A stretch of 64,000 nt of DNA from Watersipora subatra (GCF_963576615.1 NC_088708.1:65140672-65204671), one strand, 5' to 3'; counted from the first letter of the stretch, positions 11,524-23,718 are shown. Notes: a model not told the origin generated them from the letters alone. Numbers and translations: made by a program.

Positions 11524-13133
11524 TTAAATTTTGCCAACATAGTGCACAGTTTCTGATCTGAGTGTTATGAAGCTTATAATTACAAACTTCTCAAGAGCAA
11601 AAGTTATTTCATCTAAGCACTCATCACTATCAGGCTCTTCTGAGTCTGTGCTGACAGGTGTTATAGCATCATCTTCACTGCTGCTCTCTGGCTCAGCGGC
11701 CTTCTGGCGCTTCTTAGGCTTAGACACTACAAGAGAGGACAAAGTGCATGGCGGTTGTGAGTCCTCAGCTTCTTTGGTAGAAGTTAGTGTTAGTATGGTA
11801 GATTTTACTATTTTTCTCTTAGTAAACAGTTTTCTTGGTGGAGCTTTAGGTAGAGGTGGCAGTGGGCTGCTAGCTTCTGTGGATAGAGGAGATGCTGCTG
11901 ATGGAGCAGCATCTTCTAAAAGAGGTCTATCTGTAACAGAGGTAGATAGAAAATCTTGCTCATCAAAGATCTGAGTATTTAGTGGGCTAATACCAGTTTT
12001 GGTAAAACCACTGATGATGTTCTGAGGAGACAAGGCCTTTAGATATGCTTGACCACTTGTTGCTGCAAGATTGTATATGGTGACTGTTTGGCCTGGGTTT
12101 GCCAGCATCCAGTTGTTCATGAAGGTGTTGTTGTACAATTTGAATGGGCCATACACACAAACATTGAGAGGCTGTAAACGATGACTGCAATGAGGTGGAA
12201 AAGTTATAAGAATTACGCCATGTCTCTTAGCTAAATCTATAGCTTCACAAGACACGTGGCCGGCATGGTTATCAAGCAGCAGCCAGGTTTTACGCTCTGG
12301 AGAAGTGTTCATGTGTGAGATGAAGTGCTCCAACACACGAGGAAACAGTTCATTAGACATCCAGCCACTTGGATTTGCAAATCCTTTAGACCCAGGTGGA
12401 GAACCTGTCATCATATGATTTTTAAAGTGCATCCTAAGGAACACATATGCAGACAAAGACTCTGACCAGCAGAACTTATGCAACATACTATTGTTACTGT
12501 AGTTCCACGCTCTGCACTAACAATCTGTCCTAATTGTTTTATTCCTTTTTCTGCTTGCACCTTCTGTGGTTTCTGTACAGTGGAAACACCAGTTTACTCA
12601 AGATTGTAGATCCTGTCTGGTGTCAGCATGTTTGCACTGTATACTTCTTTTAGATTGGTAAAGAACTCTGACACAGTAGTTTTATTAAAAGCAGTGGCTC
12701 GACCTAAACTCGCAGCCTCAGGGGTTCTCAAACTTAAAGGTGGATTACGTTTGCGTAACAGATCCATCCAATCTTTCCCTGCTTGACCAGAAGTCTTTCA
12801 ACCTGAAAGCACTTCTTTTTCAAGATTAATTGCATAACCATGTGCTAGCTCTCGTGTTTTAGTGATGGACAAACCATGAAACATTTTTGAACAGTCTAGT
12901 ATGTAGAGACACAATACAGTTTCTTCTTGTGTCGTGAATAATGGGTTCCTTCTTAATGTTTTACTGTTTTCACCACTCTTTAGATAGCAAATCAGTGAAG
13001 TTCGTTTAATTCCCAATGTTCTATTGACTTCACTGACTGATTTATTGTTGTTTCTGACTTCATGTCTAGCAGTGTTAATTAGCTCAGTTGTATATGTAGA
13101 TGATGTTGTTTTCCGTTGGTAATTTCTAGGCAT
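11524..13133 (-). pseudogene. pogo-type transposase, inactivated
   Basis: The N-terminal part (13133 to 12798) starts MPRNYQRKT and has a psq-like helix-turn-helix with TLGIKRTSL. The middle (12797-12487) holds a family-typical block, NL-E-stop-TGVSTVQKPQK, where pogo transposases have a DETG catalytic block. The C-terminal part (12486-11524) has LLLDNHAGH and PPHCSHRLQPLNV, the rest of the DDE_1 nuclease, then an acidic Ser/Asp tail. The first catalytic Asp is lost beside a TAA stop, and the third is Asn instead of Asp in LQPLN. Other interruptions separate the blocks. The transposase cannot be active. Confidence 0.85.
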
Positions 13134-14538
13134 ATTGTCTGCAAACTATTCTACAAAATAAGAGATGCATGATAGGTACAAATACTATTATTGCTGCATA
13201 TACTATAATAATTTTTAAATGGATTATCTAGCAGCAATGCAATTAATTTAATATACATTTTCTAATTACAACATGTAGCGGGTCCCCTGGCTCATAGTTA
13301 TGTTGTCACATTTGGGTGATGAGGCATAGTGTATATTATATTCAAATTTATTAATTATGCTTGTCAACACCGTGAAACTACAATAAAACAATAACTTGAT
13401 TGTCGATAAAAGGTTATTGAAAGTATGTTAATTATACAGTTGGTCATCTGTGAAGCCATTGGTAACATATAAAATAAAACACACAAAATGAAAGGTATAA
13501 TATTTACCTTATTAGCACGTCCAGGAGGTTGCTAAATAATATGTGATTCCTCTTCTGGTTAACTCTTGATTATACATGTATATGTATATGACAATGATGA
13601 ATGATGTAAATGACAATGGTCTAATGATGAAACTTGATTCAAATAAAAGAAAGTATCAGCATTGAAAAACAGAGCTGAAAAAATACTTGTTGTTAGCTCA
13701 AAGGCTGACAGAAAAATGGCTTCAAGAACACTTAATCAAATGTAGGCTATAACACCATGGCAAGTCAGACGAACCACACAAGACCCACAGACCACCCAAG
13801 ATCAACTGGCATTCATTCTGGGCAGAAGCAGTGAATCACACAAGGTGACTAGATTGTAAAGTGCACTATCAAATTAGGAAGTTTAACAGAGACAAGCAGA
13901 ACCTTAGACAGCATTTAAAAAACTCATGTCTACTAATCACAACCAATAGTTGGTGCAAAACAACATTCACCTTTGCGTGCCTAGTTATTGGCAAATATAT
14001 GTTGGACTGAGAAATCTACATGTATATTAGTAAATTTGCTAGTAGGCCTAGTAGTAGTAACAATTTATACTTAACATTGAAACTAGCTTTTTAAGCAGTT
14101 TATATCATATGCCTTGCAGCACAGGGTAATATGGATATGGCATAAGGCTAATGTGGACAGTCCACTTTATCCCAAAATGTCTTGACCACATTACCCCATC
14201 TTATATATTATTACAAATTTTGATAAATTTCAGCCATAGTCAGGAGTTGCCTTCTGACAATAAATAGAGATAAACAACACAATATGCTGTGTTTGTGTAC
14301 ATATTGCCCCAAAGGTTCCAACAACATTCACACTATGTAACCCAGGTAGTAAAATTCAATTAAAAATTACTATTTGTATGATAAATATTAGGATGCTTAC
14401 AGATTTATGCATGATGGATAGAGACTTCCAAATCAGCATGTGGCTTTTTCTAACAGGAAAATGAAAGGTTTTATATTATGAAACAAGTGGAATTGGTTAT
14501 AAACTTTGGCTAAAAATTTAACTGTCCACATTACCCAG
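13134..14538. other. non-coding 5' part of the pogo-like element
   Basis: No open frame of interest. It carries further copies of the TIR core word near 14149 and 14171, and a direct repeat of GTCCACATTACCCA at the right end (14524, 14540). Confidence 0.6.
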
Positions 14539-14563
14539 CTGTCCACATTACCCACTTCTTTCC
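14539..14563 (-). repeat. right terminal inverted repeat of the pogo-like element
   Basis: Reads CTGTCCACATTACCCACTTC on the plus strand and ends TTTCC, followed by the TA duplicate. It is the inverted match of 10888-10912. Confidence 0.85.
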
Positions 14564-15151
14564 TACTGCTAAGACAGCCACAAACAAGTATAACTGGTAG
14601 TATAGAACTGACCACAGTCATGCATAGCTAGTAGCATTTGAGTGAGCTCAGGCTAATATAAATTGCAGTTGGCACTAGTAACAGGTACTTGTAGCTAAGA
14701 GTTGGCTGGTACTACAAAAGGGAGAAAAATAATGTTTTATTTTTACTGGCATCTCAGCTAGAGATGATTTAAATATACATGTAATAATTTACTTTTAGGG
14801 TGATTGATGTTAAGATAAGAAGCACATTGAGGAATCTACAAATAGACTAAAGCAAAACAACATGCATTTAACTTTTGATCATTCCTGGTAAATAGTAACA
14901 GAATTGATTACTTTATCTTATCGGTATTTGATGTTCAACTTATTTGGATAATAAAAATATGTAGTGTTTGCTGATAGAGCTAGAGGAAGTACGTTGATGA
15001 CAATGTTAACTGCACTAGCAGTTTCTATCACAACAATGTGAGAATTTTTAATGAACTGCTGACCAGTACATAATGCTGGCTGTGTATGCAAAGCTAAGAC
15101 ATGGTGAAAATAAAACCACAGACTTATTATACTCACACAACCAGTACTTAC

Positions 15152-15270
15152 TTGGTGTATTGATTCTCTTGCTGAGAAGCCTGAAAGTTTATGAAAAACT
15201 ACTGATCCATTGATGAATTCTGATGGCTAAACCTATAGCTGTCAGGTTGGTGCTATACATGTATATATAA
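15152..15270 (-). promoter_or_regulatory. probable TATA box and untranslated exon 1 of gene A
   Basis: A minus-strand TTATATATAC box lies at 15261-15270. About 110 bp downstream is a strong donor, CACCAA|GTAAGTACTGG, with the exon ending at 15152. The same donor word GTAAGTACTGG occurs at the equivalent place upstream of gene B (29381-29391). No ATG with an open frame is needed in this exon, because the next exon carries the start codon. The start of transcription, around 15235, is inferred from the TATA position. Confidence 0.5.
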
Positions 15271-18045
15271 GCTTTGATAAGCTCATGTGCATGGGTAAAC
15301 TAAAAACATTTTCTCTTATGTCAATAGTCTTATACAAATACTGCTTCAATAAGTTCTTTTATTCTATTCTTTATTCATAGCCGCTTAAAAAAAGCTCTTT
15401 TAGTAAGTTATGCTCTAGCAAATGCTCTCAAATTACAATTCAAGTGTTTCTCAATTTGGAGTTGTCACTACAAACATATTAGTTGAAGATAACTCACTAC
15501 TAAAAGTGTGCTCTTGACAATTGTACTTACAATCTGCCACTAGTTAGCATTACATACATGTATATTTGATTCTAAATAATAAGCTTTAACATAAAGTATT
15601 ATCATTTTTAGCTGCAAATTGAACATAGCTATTGTTGTTTATAGCATTTGGTGTGAGTTCCTTCGGTACTCACAATACTATCTAAGTTGATGATGCAAGA
15701 TTGCAGTCATCAATCAACAATCTTTTTCAGTTTAGTTACTTGGTAAGCGAAAACATTTTTAGACATTATTTAATGCTTTCTACTCTTGTTTTGCTCAACT
15801 CTAAAAATAGTTAGAAAGATTTAAGATCACCATAATACAACTATACATAAATTAGCCTTTACAGTGATCCCTGCTGTGACCATATGTAATAACAAGCGGA
15901 ATGTCCGGCGTTGCACCTGTATTAAAAACAGCTTATAAAACAGTGCCAGGTAATGTAGTGGCCTGCTACTTGCCATTAGCCTGGAACATTGCCAGTAGAT
16001 AATTTGAGCAAGCTAATAATTTAAACTTACTAATAAGAGCCATGAGAGCAAGCTTTAGTGACGTGGCATCGTAAAATAATGCTATGCATATTTTAACCTA
16101 GATCATCACTGATATCGCTCAAATTTTCCATCAATCTTGCATAGCTTAATTGGTAAACTATTGTCTTGGCAAACATGAGGTGTGGTTGAGGTCAAATGGC
16201 TTCTTGGCAAGATGCTTTAATAGCTTTTACTGTTTTTTCAGCCAGCCACACAAGGGATCAGAGATATTGCAAAACCAGGGTTGCGTTTCGTTTCTTGTGC
16301 ACAAGCTGGAGTCATCTCAGAATGAGTCCAACCTGCTTTCACACAGATACCTGCTTTCACATGGACCGTCACCCAACAGAGTATAAAAAGAAAAATTTTC
16401 TTCTCTCTGCATTACTGCTTATAATTATATACAATTACTATTGACAAACAAACAAAAACATTTTCATGTTGTTTATGATACCAAATTAGTGAGGCAATGT
16501 TGAAAACTTAAACACGGTGTCACAGAAAATCTTGAAAATAATGAGCAATATGTTTTACTGTAAGGGTGTTGATTGTAGTTCAGTTAAGGTATATATATTT
16601 GGGAAGCTGAATTAGCCAAAAACTACCAACAAAATGTTTCAACTAACCTTTATTATAGCTGCCTAAAGATAGTTACCATCATGTTTATAACAATCCTAAA
16701 GCACAGACTTGTAATTCATAGACAGTAGGAATATTAAGCAGGAATGTTATTTAGTCAAAGTATTTGTCAGGATAAAATAGTAAAATTATCACAATGATAG
16801 TTGCATTATTATCTAGAAACTGTGAAACTGCTGTAGGTTTGGCTGTCTGTTTTGTTTACATCCAACAGTATCAAATGAAACAAGAGAAAAAGTCAAGAGG
16901 TGAAGACATCTTGCTACACAGTTAGATGGCTAATAGTAACTTAGTTAAATTAGGCAACGTAAAGATTATATGTCAGAAAGTTGAATTGTAACAGAATTTG
17001 GTTATAAGGTGTCAGTGATTAGAAACTGTTCTGAACATGCTGTGGACTAATACATACTACACAATAAGATGGCTAATAGAGGTGCAACCCTTGAGAACTT
17101 AAGGCAGCATAGACTCTGGTTCAGTGAACTTAATCTTAACAGGATTTGGTAGCAAGATGATAGTTACATGAAACTGCTCTAAACTATTGTCAGCATGCTG
17201 GCCCTACTTATAACACTTCAAGTACTGTGCTCTAATCACACTGATTTCTTTATTGCTAGCTATATATAGCAGGTAGTCATGTTGAATGCGTAGAATTTTA
17301 TAGATAGACTGTCTCTGGTTTAAAAGAAGTACATGGAGAAACTACATGTAGGTTATAAATATGTTTTATATATAAAACATGTTTTTATTGCTTATACTTT
17401 ATCCATCTGGGTAATCTGAAATTATGAGTGTAATCTAAGTGATTACCATTGAATAATAACAAAACTTCTTGGCTGTGGTTATTACTACCCTTTTTATAAA
17501 AACTAAATAAGGATCAATAGCACACAATGCCACATTTTAACAGAATAATTTTAGAAACCGATAAAGATCAATAGCTCGGGGTTCCAGATTTTAAACGATG
17601 CAAAATAGTCTACTGAGAAAGTTTAAGTTTTAAATTGCTTCCAAAATTTACAGCTGTGTTAAACGTTATATAGATAAATGAATTTTTAATTGTGCAGGGA
17701 ATTAGTTGTAGTATTTTGTAAAAAATCATACTTTTGTTAAAAAGGAAGACGATTTTGTAAGAGAATTTGCACCAAGATGAATTAGTGATGTAGAGCAACA
17801 AATAAATTTCCGCCCTTAAGTACAGAGTTTATAAAAAAATTTGAGAACACGATTTAAAATAAACTATACAAAACAGTATCTTTAGATAAACAATGTAGCT
17901 GCTGAAAATGGAAATATTAATACATTTTTACACTAACTACCACTTGGTAAACATATCCAAAAAACTCTATAGATTCATTCTACATCTTACATAGTTTTTT
18001 TGTAGTTCTGGTCTAATAATTGTATTTCAATAGATCTGTTCATAT
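15271..18045. other. intergenic region between gene B tail and gene A promoter
   Basis: No gene recognised. The part up to about 15,560 is still homologous to 29,500-29,850 upstream of gene B. A dispersed-repeat region sits at 15,890-16,380. The rest is AT-rich. Confidence 0.55.
15890..16380 (+). repeat. dispersed repeat with tRNA-like (SINE-type) segment
   Basis: The left part contains GGAATGTCCGGCGTTGCACC, a CpG-containing island in AT-rich surroundings. At about 16,141 a box-A-like TAGCTTAATTGGTAAA is followed by a box-B-like GTGGTTGAGGTCAAAT. Together these suggest a composite or SINE-type repeat. Exact ends are not visible. Confidence 0.35.
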
Positions 18046-18179
18046 TCATCTGCTCCAGTTTCCTGTAGAACAGGCGCTCTCATTAACAACAACATCATAT
18101 GTAGCATCACTTCTCTCTGGTCTCTCATATAGGTGCTCATTGGCTTGCAAAGTTAGCTCTGTGTAGTGGCCTTGTTTAT
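18046..18179 (-). CDS. gene B cytoplasmic terminal exon, copy 3
   Basis: Acceptor AACCTTTCAG, phase 1 entry, 43 codons after the split Asp codon, then TGA. Starts KQGHYTELTLQANEHLYERP and continues with SDATYDVV. It has three tyrosines in SH2-type contexts (YTEL, YERP, YDVV). It pairs with the exon at 18757-18818. It is the farthest downstream of three terminal exons, so use of this copy needs skipping of the two upstream stops and poly(A) signals. The C-terminus (NESACSTGNWSR) differs from the other copies. Confidence 0.75.
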
Positions 18180-18756
18180 CTGAAAGGTTAAAGGTCATTG
18201 ACAAAATTTCTCTCTGAAACTTACGATAAATGTTTTAGCCAGTCAATCAATGGTATCACTACATTATGCAACACCTTCTACATCTTGAAAATATATTGTG
18301 TTCAAGTGTTTGGTACAGTGTCATAAAATGTAAAATTTATCTAAGTTGGTAAATACTTGTGTATTGGAGCAATATTAGATATTGCTGTACTCTGAGAATA
18401 ATTATTAAACAAAAAGCACCGGTACTAACAATAGAGATTTAAGTGCTAATAATACTGACATAAGTTGGAGATGAAAATATACCAGAGAGATGTAAAGCTT
18501 TTAGTGATAAAAATAGCTGGTAGTAACAGAAGACAGTTTTGGTAGAAAAAAAGAGAGTTTCAAGCTAGCTGTTGGTTACTTCAGAGAAATTAATCTTACT
18601 GTCACAAAACTAGACAAGGTTAAAATATTATTGCCACAACATTCTTGTATAAACTCTCAAAGGACATTTAAGTCAAAAATTCAATTTCTTTGATAAAGAT
18701 CCAATTTGTTAGTTTAGCATTCTAAACTAGTGTTTAAATACAGTTATATCACTAAC

Positions 18757-18818
18757 CAATTGACTCATTTGTCTTGTTTTTTGTGACATCACCATCTCCA
18801 GACATCTGGCTCCTGAGT
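18757..18818 (-). CDS. gene B juxtamembrane tail exon, copy 3
   Basis: 62 nt, acceptor AAAATTTTAG, donor CAATTG|GTTAGT, phase 2 in and phase 1 out. Encodes about 20 polar residues beginning LRSQMSGDGDVTKN and ending NESI. It has the same length and phases as copies 1 and 2 and as the gene C exon at 40555-40616. The basic/acidic composition fits the stretch just inside the membrane. Confidence 0.7.
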
Positions 18819-19635
18819 CTAAAATTGTACCAAATACGCAACCATTTTACAGACACATGATAAACAAAGATTGTAAACTCAATGATGCAAGTAAACTGCT
18901 CTAAAAAGCACAAAGATGCCCAAAAGTGCCAGAAAAAATTATCTGTAAACTCTTAATACTGTAGTGTTGGGCTGTAAAAATAAAAACATTTTTATGCAAT
19001 TGAATAAAAATTGCTATTTTTGATTACTGTTGAATTAAGAACAAGTTATTTGGAGGTTTAAAGCTGACTGTGCAAATATTTTTAAATAACTATAATAAAT
19101 AGTACATCAAATTTAACTTGAAGTACCAGCAGCCATCTTTGAGTCCAACACATGGAAAGCTATAAAAAAAGGTCAAATGAACAAAACTTGACTCGGAGAG
19201 CGAGTTGCTAAAACTCCTTTTAAAAAAGTTACTGTCTATTGTTAATTGAGAGAAAAACAGTTTGAAGCATTGCTATGTTCCTGCTAGAAAAGGAAACATA
19301 TGAACAAGTATGTAGCTGTAGCAAGAAAAAGTATACAAAAGTGTAAATGCATAACAATAATAAATAGAAAAACTGCCCCAATTACTTTTGCTTCTCATGA
19401 CCAGTTGTAATTTATCAACTGAAAAGTTAAGCCGTTAGCATATCAGAGTATTTCTCTATAATTGACAAATGCTAAATAAAAAACAAATTTTCACACTAGC
19501 TTCCACTTAATAAAAACTTCATATATATAGTTCTTCTTGAAAAAATTACCAAAATATACTTTACATAATCTAATAACGAACACAAGTCTACCAGCAGTAT
19601 TTCTAGACACAGTGGAACTGTTCATACCCATCTGG

Positions 19636-19769
19636 TCAAGTTTCCTGTGGAACAGACACTCCTGCGTGTTCATCAGCAACAACATCATATGTAGCATTAA
19701 TTCTCTCTGGTCTCTCATATAGGTGTTCATTCACTTGTAATGCCAATGTTGTGTAGTTAGTGTTTCCAT
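19636..19769 (-). CDS. gene B cytoplasmic terminal exon, copy 2
   Basis: Acceptor ACAACTTTTAG, phase 1, 43 codons then TGA. Begins GNTNYTTLALQVNEHLYERP, followed by INATYDVV, and ends VPQET. The first motif is YTTL rather than YTEL; YERP and YDVV are kept. It is an alternative 3' terminal exon to 18046-18179 and 21689-21840. The surrounding intron sequence is also duplicated, which shows the whole module was copied. Confidence 0.75.
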
Positions 19770-20562
19770 CTAAAAGTTGTTCAGTTTTTTCACAAAGTCA
19801 TGAAAGTTTTTATTTTCTAGTGAGCTATTATATTTTGTAGCACATTTTAGCATAATATTCAGTTAAATGACATATTTTGTTTAAGTATCAAATGAGTATG
19901 TATTAGCAATTCCTCAAAGATCAAGTAGGGTGTCTGCTTAGCTTGCAAGACAAGGCTGTGCATGTTTTTAACAGCAATGTTTGCCCAAATATTGGTTTTA
20001 GGTTGCTGAGCATTTCTGAGCCCAGTAGCAAGAGAACTTCAACAGCTGGAGACAAATCTAGTTGCAGAGAGCATTCTAAAATTAGATTAGTTTCTGCTAC
20101 CACTGGTGGTCTTTTTGAGCCTCAACCTGTTTTTACAAGTCAAGTATTCTAGACCACTAGCTGTTCTTTTGTGCGCATATGCTTTGAAAAAACACTTAAA
20201 AATTTTAACTACAATGTAGATAGAGAAACATCACCAAAGGTTAATTTATTGTTTTAACATATAGGTATGCAACCATAACAAGGATCGCTCTAGTATGATC
20301 AGAGTCTTTACATAGAAAGCACAGATAATGATAGAAGTCTAGCATCTAGTAGTATAAGTACACCTGATAGCAGCGTAAACTATAAGTTATTCAAGATCCT
20401 TAAGAACTTAGGCTTATTTGTAGTATAATCTTTATGAGCGATGATATGTGTTAATAAACTATTATACCACTAAGTTATGTAAATTCCTTAAGAACTTAGG
20501 CTTATTTGTAGTATAATCTTTATGAGCGATGAAATATGTTAATAAACTGTTATACCACTAAC

Positions 20563-20624
20563 CAATCAAATCATCTGTTTTGTCTCCTCTGATAGCTCTA
20601 TCTCTCGAAACTTGGGTTCCGTGT
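20563..20624 (-). CDS. gene B juxtamembrane tail exon, copy 2
   Basis: 62 nt, acceptor AATAATTTCAG, donor GATTG|GTTAGT, phase 2 to 1. Encodes HGTQVSRDRAIRGDKTDDLI, which is basic then acidic. It is closest in sequence to copy 1 (22601-22662). A 90-bp direct duplication lies just downstream at about 20,390-20,560. Confidence 0.75.
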
Positions 20625-20844
20625 CTGAAATTATTTTAAATGTTCAATCATTTTTCAATCATATGATTAACAAGGATTGAAATGGTCTGATGTGTGATAA
20701 CCACTGCTCAAAATACTCATTGTTCAAATATAATTGTTTCTTAATGAAAAACACTTTGTACAAATACCACCAATGGAAGGTGCTTGGATAGAGATTAAGT
20801 GGTATTTGCTGTTACTCTGCTATTAGTATTTTATGTTCTATTTC

Positions 20845-20984
<140 letters not shown>

Positions 20985-21056
20985 AACTATAAATTCCTAA
21001 GAATTATGGGCTAGTATTACTAAAATTAGAGTGCTCAACAAATATATTGGAGCAGC

Positions 21057-21212
21057 TATATACTAATAAATTATTTGAAAGCAATACTTATCTTTTTTTT
21101 CCAGCTACTGTCAGTTTCATGATATTCCCAGAATATTCCCGGAATATCATGAAACTGACAGTAGCTGGAAAAAAAAGATAAGTATTGCTTTCAAATAATT
21201 TATTAGTATATA
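21057..21212. repeat. perfect palindrome with 72-bp arms and 12-nt spacer
   Basis: Positions 21057-21128 are the exact reverse complement of 21141-21212, including an 8-base T/A run. The spacer is CAGAATATTCCC. The arms contain the AATAAA-type poly(A) word on the minus strand (21199-21204). Perfect identity implies a recent origin or a conversion process. In RNA it would form a long hairpin just past the first tail stop codon of gene B. Confidence 0.9.
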
Positions 21213-21688
21213 TATATATATATATATATCACAATGTTTGTCGTCTGTTATTCGCTGTCAGCCCAATTAAAATCTAAAATTGACAAAAGTACTATGGGCT
21301 ACATGTAGATTTGCACTCACTATGATTGCAACTGCAAGTTTGTAAACAAGGGCCCGTAACCAGAAGGCTAAGCCATTTTTACTATGATATGTTCCTGCTT
21401 CTGTATCAAGAGAAGATTTACAAAAGTTTCAATGAAAAATATTACTAAAAAGAAAGCTGTCATAATTACACTGGAACTTTATGATCCGTTGTGATCAATC
21501 AACTGAAAATTTAAACAGTTAACGTATCAGAGTATTTCCTATTGAAAAATGCTAAGTAAAAGCATATTTTTACACTAACTTCCACTTGGTAAAAATATCA
21601 TAGTTTTTCTTTGAAAGTACCAAGATATGCTTTACATGATCTAATAAACAAAGATTGTGCACCAGCTGTACTTCTATAAACCCTGGAT

Positions 21689-21840
21689 CTATTCATACCT
21701 ATCTGGTCTAGTTTCCTGTGAAACAGACACTTCTGTGTGTTCGTCAGTAACAATTTGATATGTAGCATCACTTCTCTCTGGTCTCTCATATAGGTGCTCA
21801 TTCACTTGTAATGTCAACTCTGTATAGTTAGTGCTTTCAT
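21689..21840 (-). CDS. gene B cytoplasmic terminal exon, copy 1
   Basis: Acceptor ACAATTTTTAG, phase 1, 49 codons then TAG. Begins ESTNYTELTLQVNEHLYERP and continues SDATYQIV, ending RPDRYE. It is six codons longer than copies 2 and 3, giving a fourth tyrosine near the C-terminus. Tyrosine motifs of this type are docking sites for SH2 proteins once phosphorylated. Strict ITIM spacing is met (YxxL or YxxV), but the residue at -2 is Asn-preceding Thr or Ala, so 'ITIM-like' is the safe term. Confidence 0.8.
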
Positions 21841-22600
21841 CTAAAAATTGTACAACATTTGTTCACAAAGTCATAAAAGTTTTTTTATACTCAAGAGAGC
21901 TAATATATTCTGTGGCACATTCCAGCATGATATTCAGTTAGATAATATATATACATGTATGTGTAATTTCTCGAAGATCTAGCATCGTTTCTGCTTTGCT
22001 TACAAGTAGAGGCTGCCAGTGTTTTAGCAGCACTGTTGCATAGACATCGACTTTAAGATTTTTGCTGGACATTTCTAAGCCCAGTGGCAATACGACTCCA
22101 ATAGTTAGAGACAAAATTAGTTGCCAAGAGCAATCTAAGGTTGGATACCATTTCTGTTACCTGATGGCCTTTTGGGAAATTGAGCACCAACCTGTTGTTT
22201 TTGGGTCATGTATTCTAAACCATTAGGTCTCAGCTGCTCTCATGAGCATGTACATGTATGCTCTGAATTAATTTAGAAATTTGTTAGACTAAAAGAAAAA
22301 ATGTAACCAAAGATTAATTCATCGTCCTAATATCTGACTATGTAACAATGAGAGAAAATGCTCTTGTTGGTTCATAGTCTTTTAATAGTAGGCACAGATA
22401 TCAATATTAACAGATGTCTAGCCTCTAATAATATAAGCACCTGAAAGTATATTAACTACAGAAACTCTGTAGGTTCCTGAGAACAACTGTTCAATTGAGA
22501 TTTATGTTGTACCAAAATGATTGGTCTGACAAACTGAGCTTATTTAATGTATTACCTTCAAGAGCAATGAAATATGTTAATAAACTTTAATACCACTGAC

Positions 22601-22662
22601 CAATCAAATCAGCTGTCCTGTTTCCTTTTGTAGCTTTATCCCTTGCCACTTCGGTTCTAAAT
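22601..22662 (-). CDS. gene B juxtamembrane tail exon, copy 1
   Basis: 62 nt, acceptor AATTTCAG, donor GATTG|GTCAGT, phase 2 in and phase 1 out. Encodes FRTEVARDKATKGNRTADLI, rich in Lys/Arg, completing the Arg codon split after the membrane exon. It is the first of three equivalent exons that the membrane exon can join in frame. Confidence 0.75.
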
Positions 22663-23552
22663 CTGAAATTATTTTATATATTCCATCATTTTACAATCAC
22701 GCAATTAAAAAAGTGGCAATGAATTGGTCCATAATGTGTGATTGTGATAACCACTGTTCAAATTACTCACAGATTTCCATATTCAAAGATGATTATTTTC
22801 TAACGAAAAGTCCTTTGCACCAATTTTACCAATAAAAAAGCGTTGACAAAGATTAAATGATACTGATGCTGCTACTCTACTGTTAGTATTTCATCTGTTA
22901 TTAAATAAAATTAATAGCAATTATAACAGGCAGATAATAAAAAAATACTAAAAACTCAAAATGAGCAGAAAAAATTATAAACTCATAAAACGTTTTTTCT
23001 GAGTCACCGTGAACTAATTATTCTTACTAATTTTTTCACATATTCAGCTACATATTCAATTTTGTGATTTGAATAAAAAACAATTATTTTTTCAGTGAGT
23101 CAAGTATGGAAATAAACTTTTTAGTCAAACTGCTTATTTACTCACGAAACTAGTAAAAATGATGTGCTAATTTATTTTCATCAATCAGATGAATCAACTA
23201 AAATGTTTCGTGTAAGCTAAAAGTTCACGTGAAATCAAATTGTTAGCCTCATTTTTTTCAATCCTATGGTTAGGCTCTTGGTATTCTAGTTTTAGTACTT
23301 TTTACTCATTAATCTGGGCTCAAAAACTAAACACGTTAGCTTTTCTATACTACTACTTCTTAAGACTAACCTGACCTTTATTTTTTATTATTTAACCTTG
23401 AGCATATTATATGGTAGGCTGTATGCAATTATTCAAGAGAAGAGCTTGTCTCGGTTAGCTGTATACTATCTATCACATTACTATCGATGCCCTTTAGTGG
23501 TTTTATTTTACATGTAAAAATTAAATTTCTAACATATTGTTGTCCATCATAC

Positions 23553-23718
23553 CTTTGAATTTGAATGCAACCAAAGATGAATGCAGTGATAGAGATAACT
23601 GCTAGTATAGAAACAGCGATGATGCCTCCAGTTAATAAACCAGTTATAAGTTGCTTAGACATCTGGTTAGCTTGAGAGGTAAATGAGCCATTCATTGATG
23701 GCGTTGTATAGTTGATAC
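23553..23718 (-). CDS. gene B transmembrane exon
   Basis: Acceptor TGCTTTTCACAG, donor CAAAG|GTATGA, 166 nt, phase 1 in and phase 2 out. The extracellular part begins GINYTTPSMNGSFTSQ, with two N-glycosylation sequons (NYT, NGS). Then a single hydrophobic span of about 25 residues (LLTGGIIAVSILAVISITAF ...) leads to CIQIQR. The orientation is type I, with the signal peptide upstream and basic residues after the span. The phase 2 donor matches the phase 2 acceptors of all three juxtamembrane exons. Read-through without splicing would give a different tail, so the splice is preferred. Confidence 0.8.

Larger units (their letters stand above)
10888..14563 (-). mobile_element. pogo-like DNA transposon inserted upstream of gene A
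   Basis: The element is bounded by TA at 10886-10887 and 14564-14565. Terminal inverted repeats begin GGGGAGAAGTGGGTAATGTG on the left and read GGAAAGAAGTGGGTAATGTG on the right (reverse complement). It is 3676 bp long. The homologous region upstream of gene B (about 28,800) reads through this site without the element, with a single TA. That confirms both ends and the TA target duplication. Inside, on the minus strand, is a broken transposase of pogo type. Iterated GTCCACATTACCC words lie near both ends. Confidence 0.85.

Noticed and set aside
11567..11974. 135-codon plus-strand open frame rich in Ser/Gly
   Set aside because: Shadow of the acidic/Ser-rich C-terminus of the pogo-like transposase on the other strand.
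23429..23552. Extension of the gene B membrane ORF past 23553 (YDGQQYVRN...)
   Set aside because: A good donor at 23553 in the phase needed by all three tail exons makes splicing more likely than read-through.
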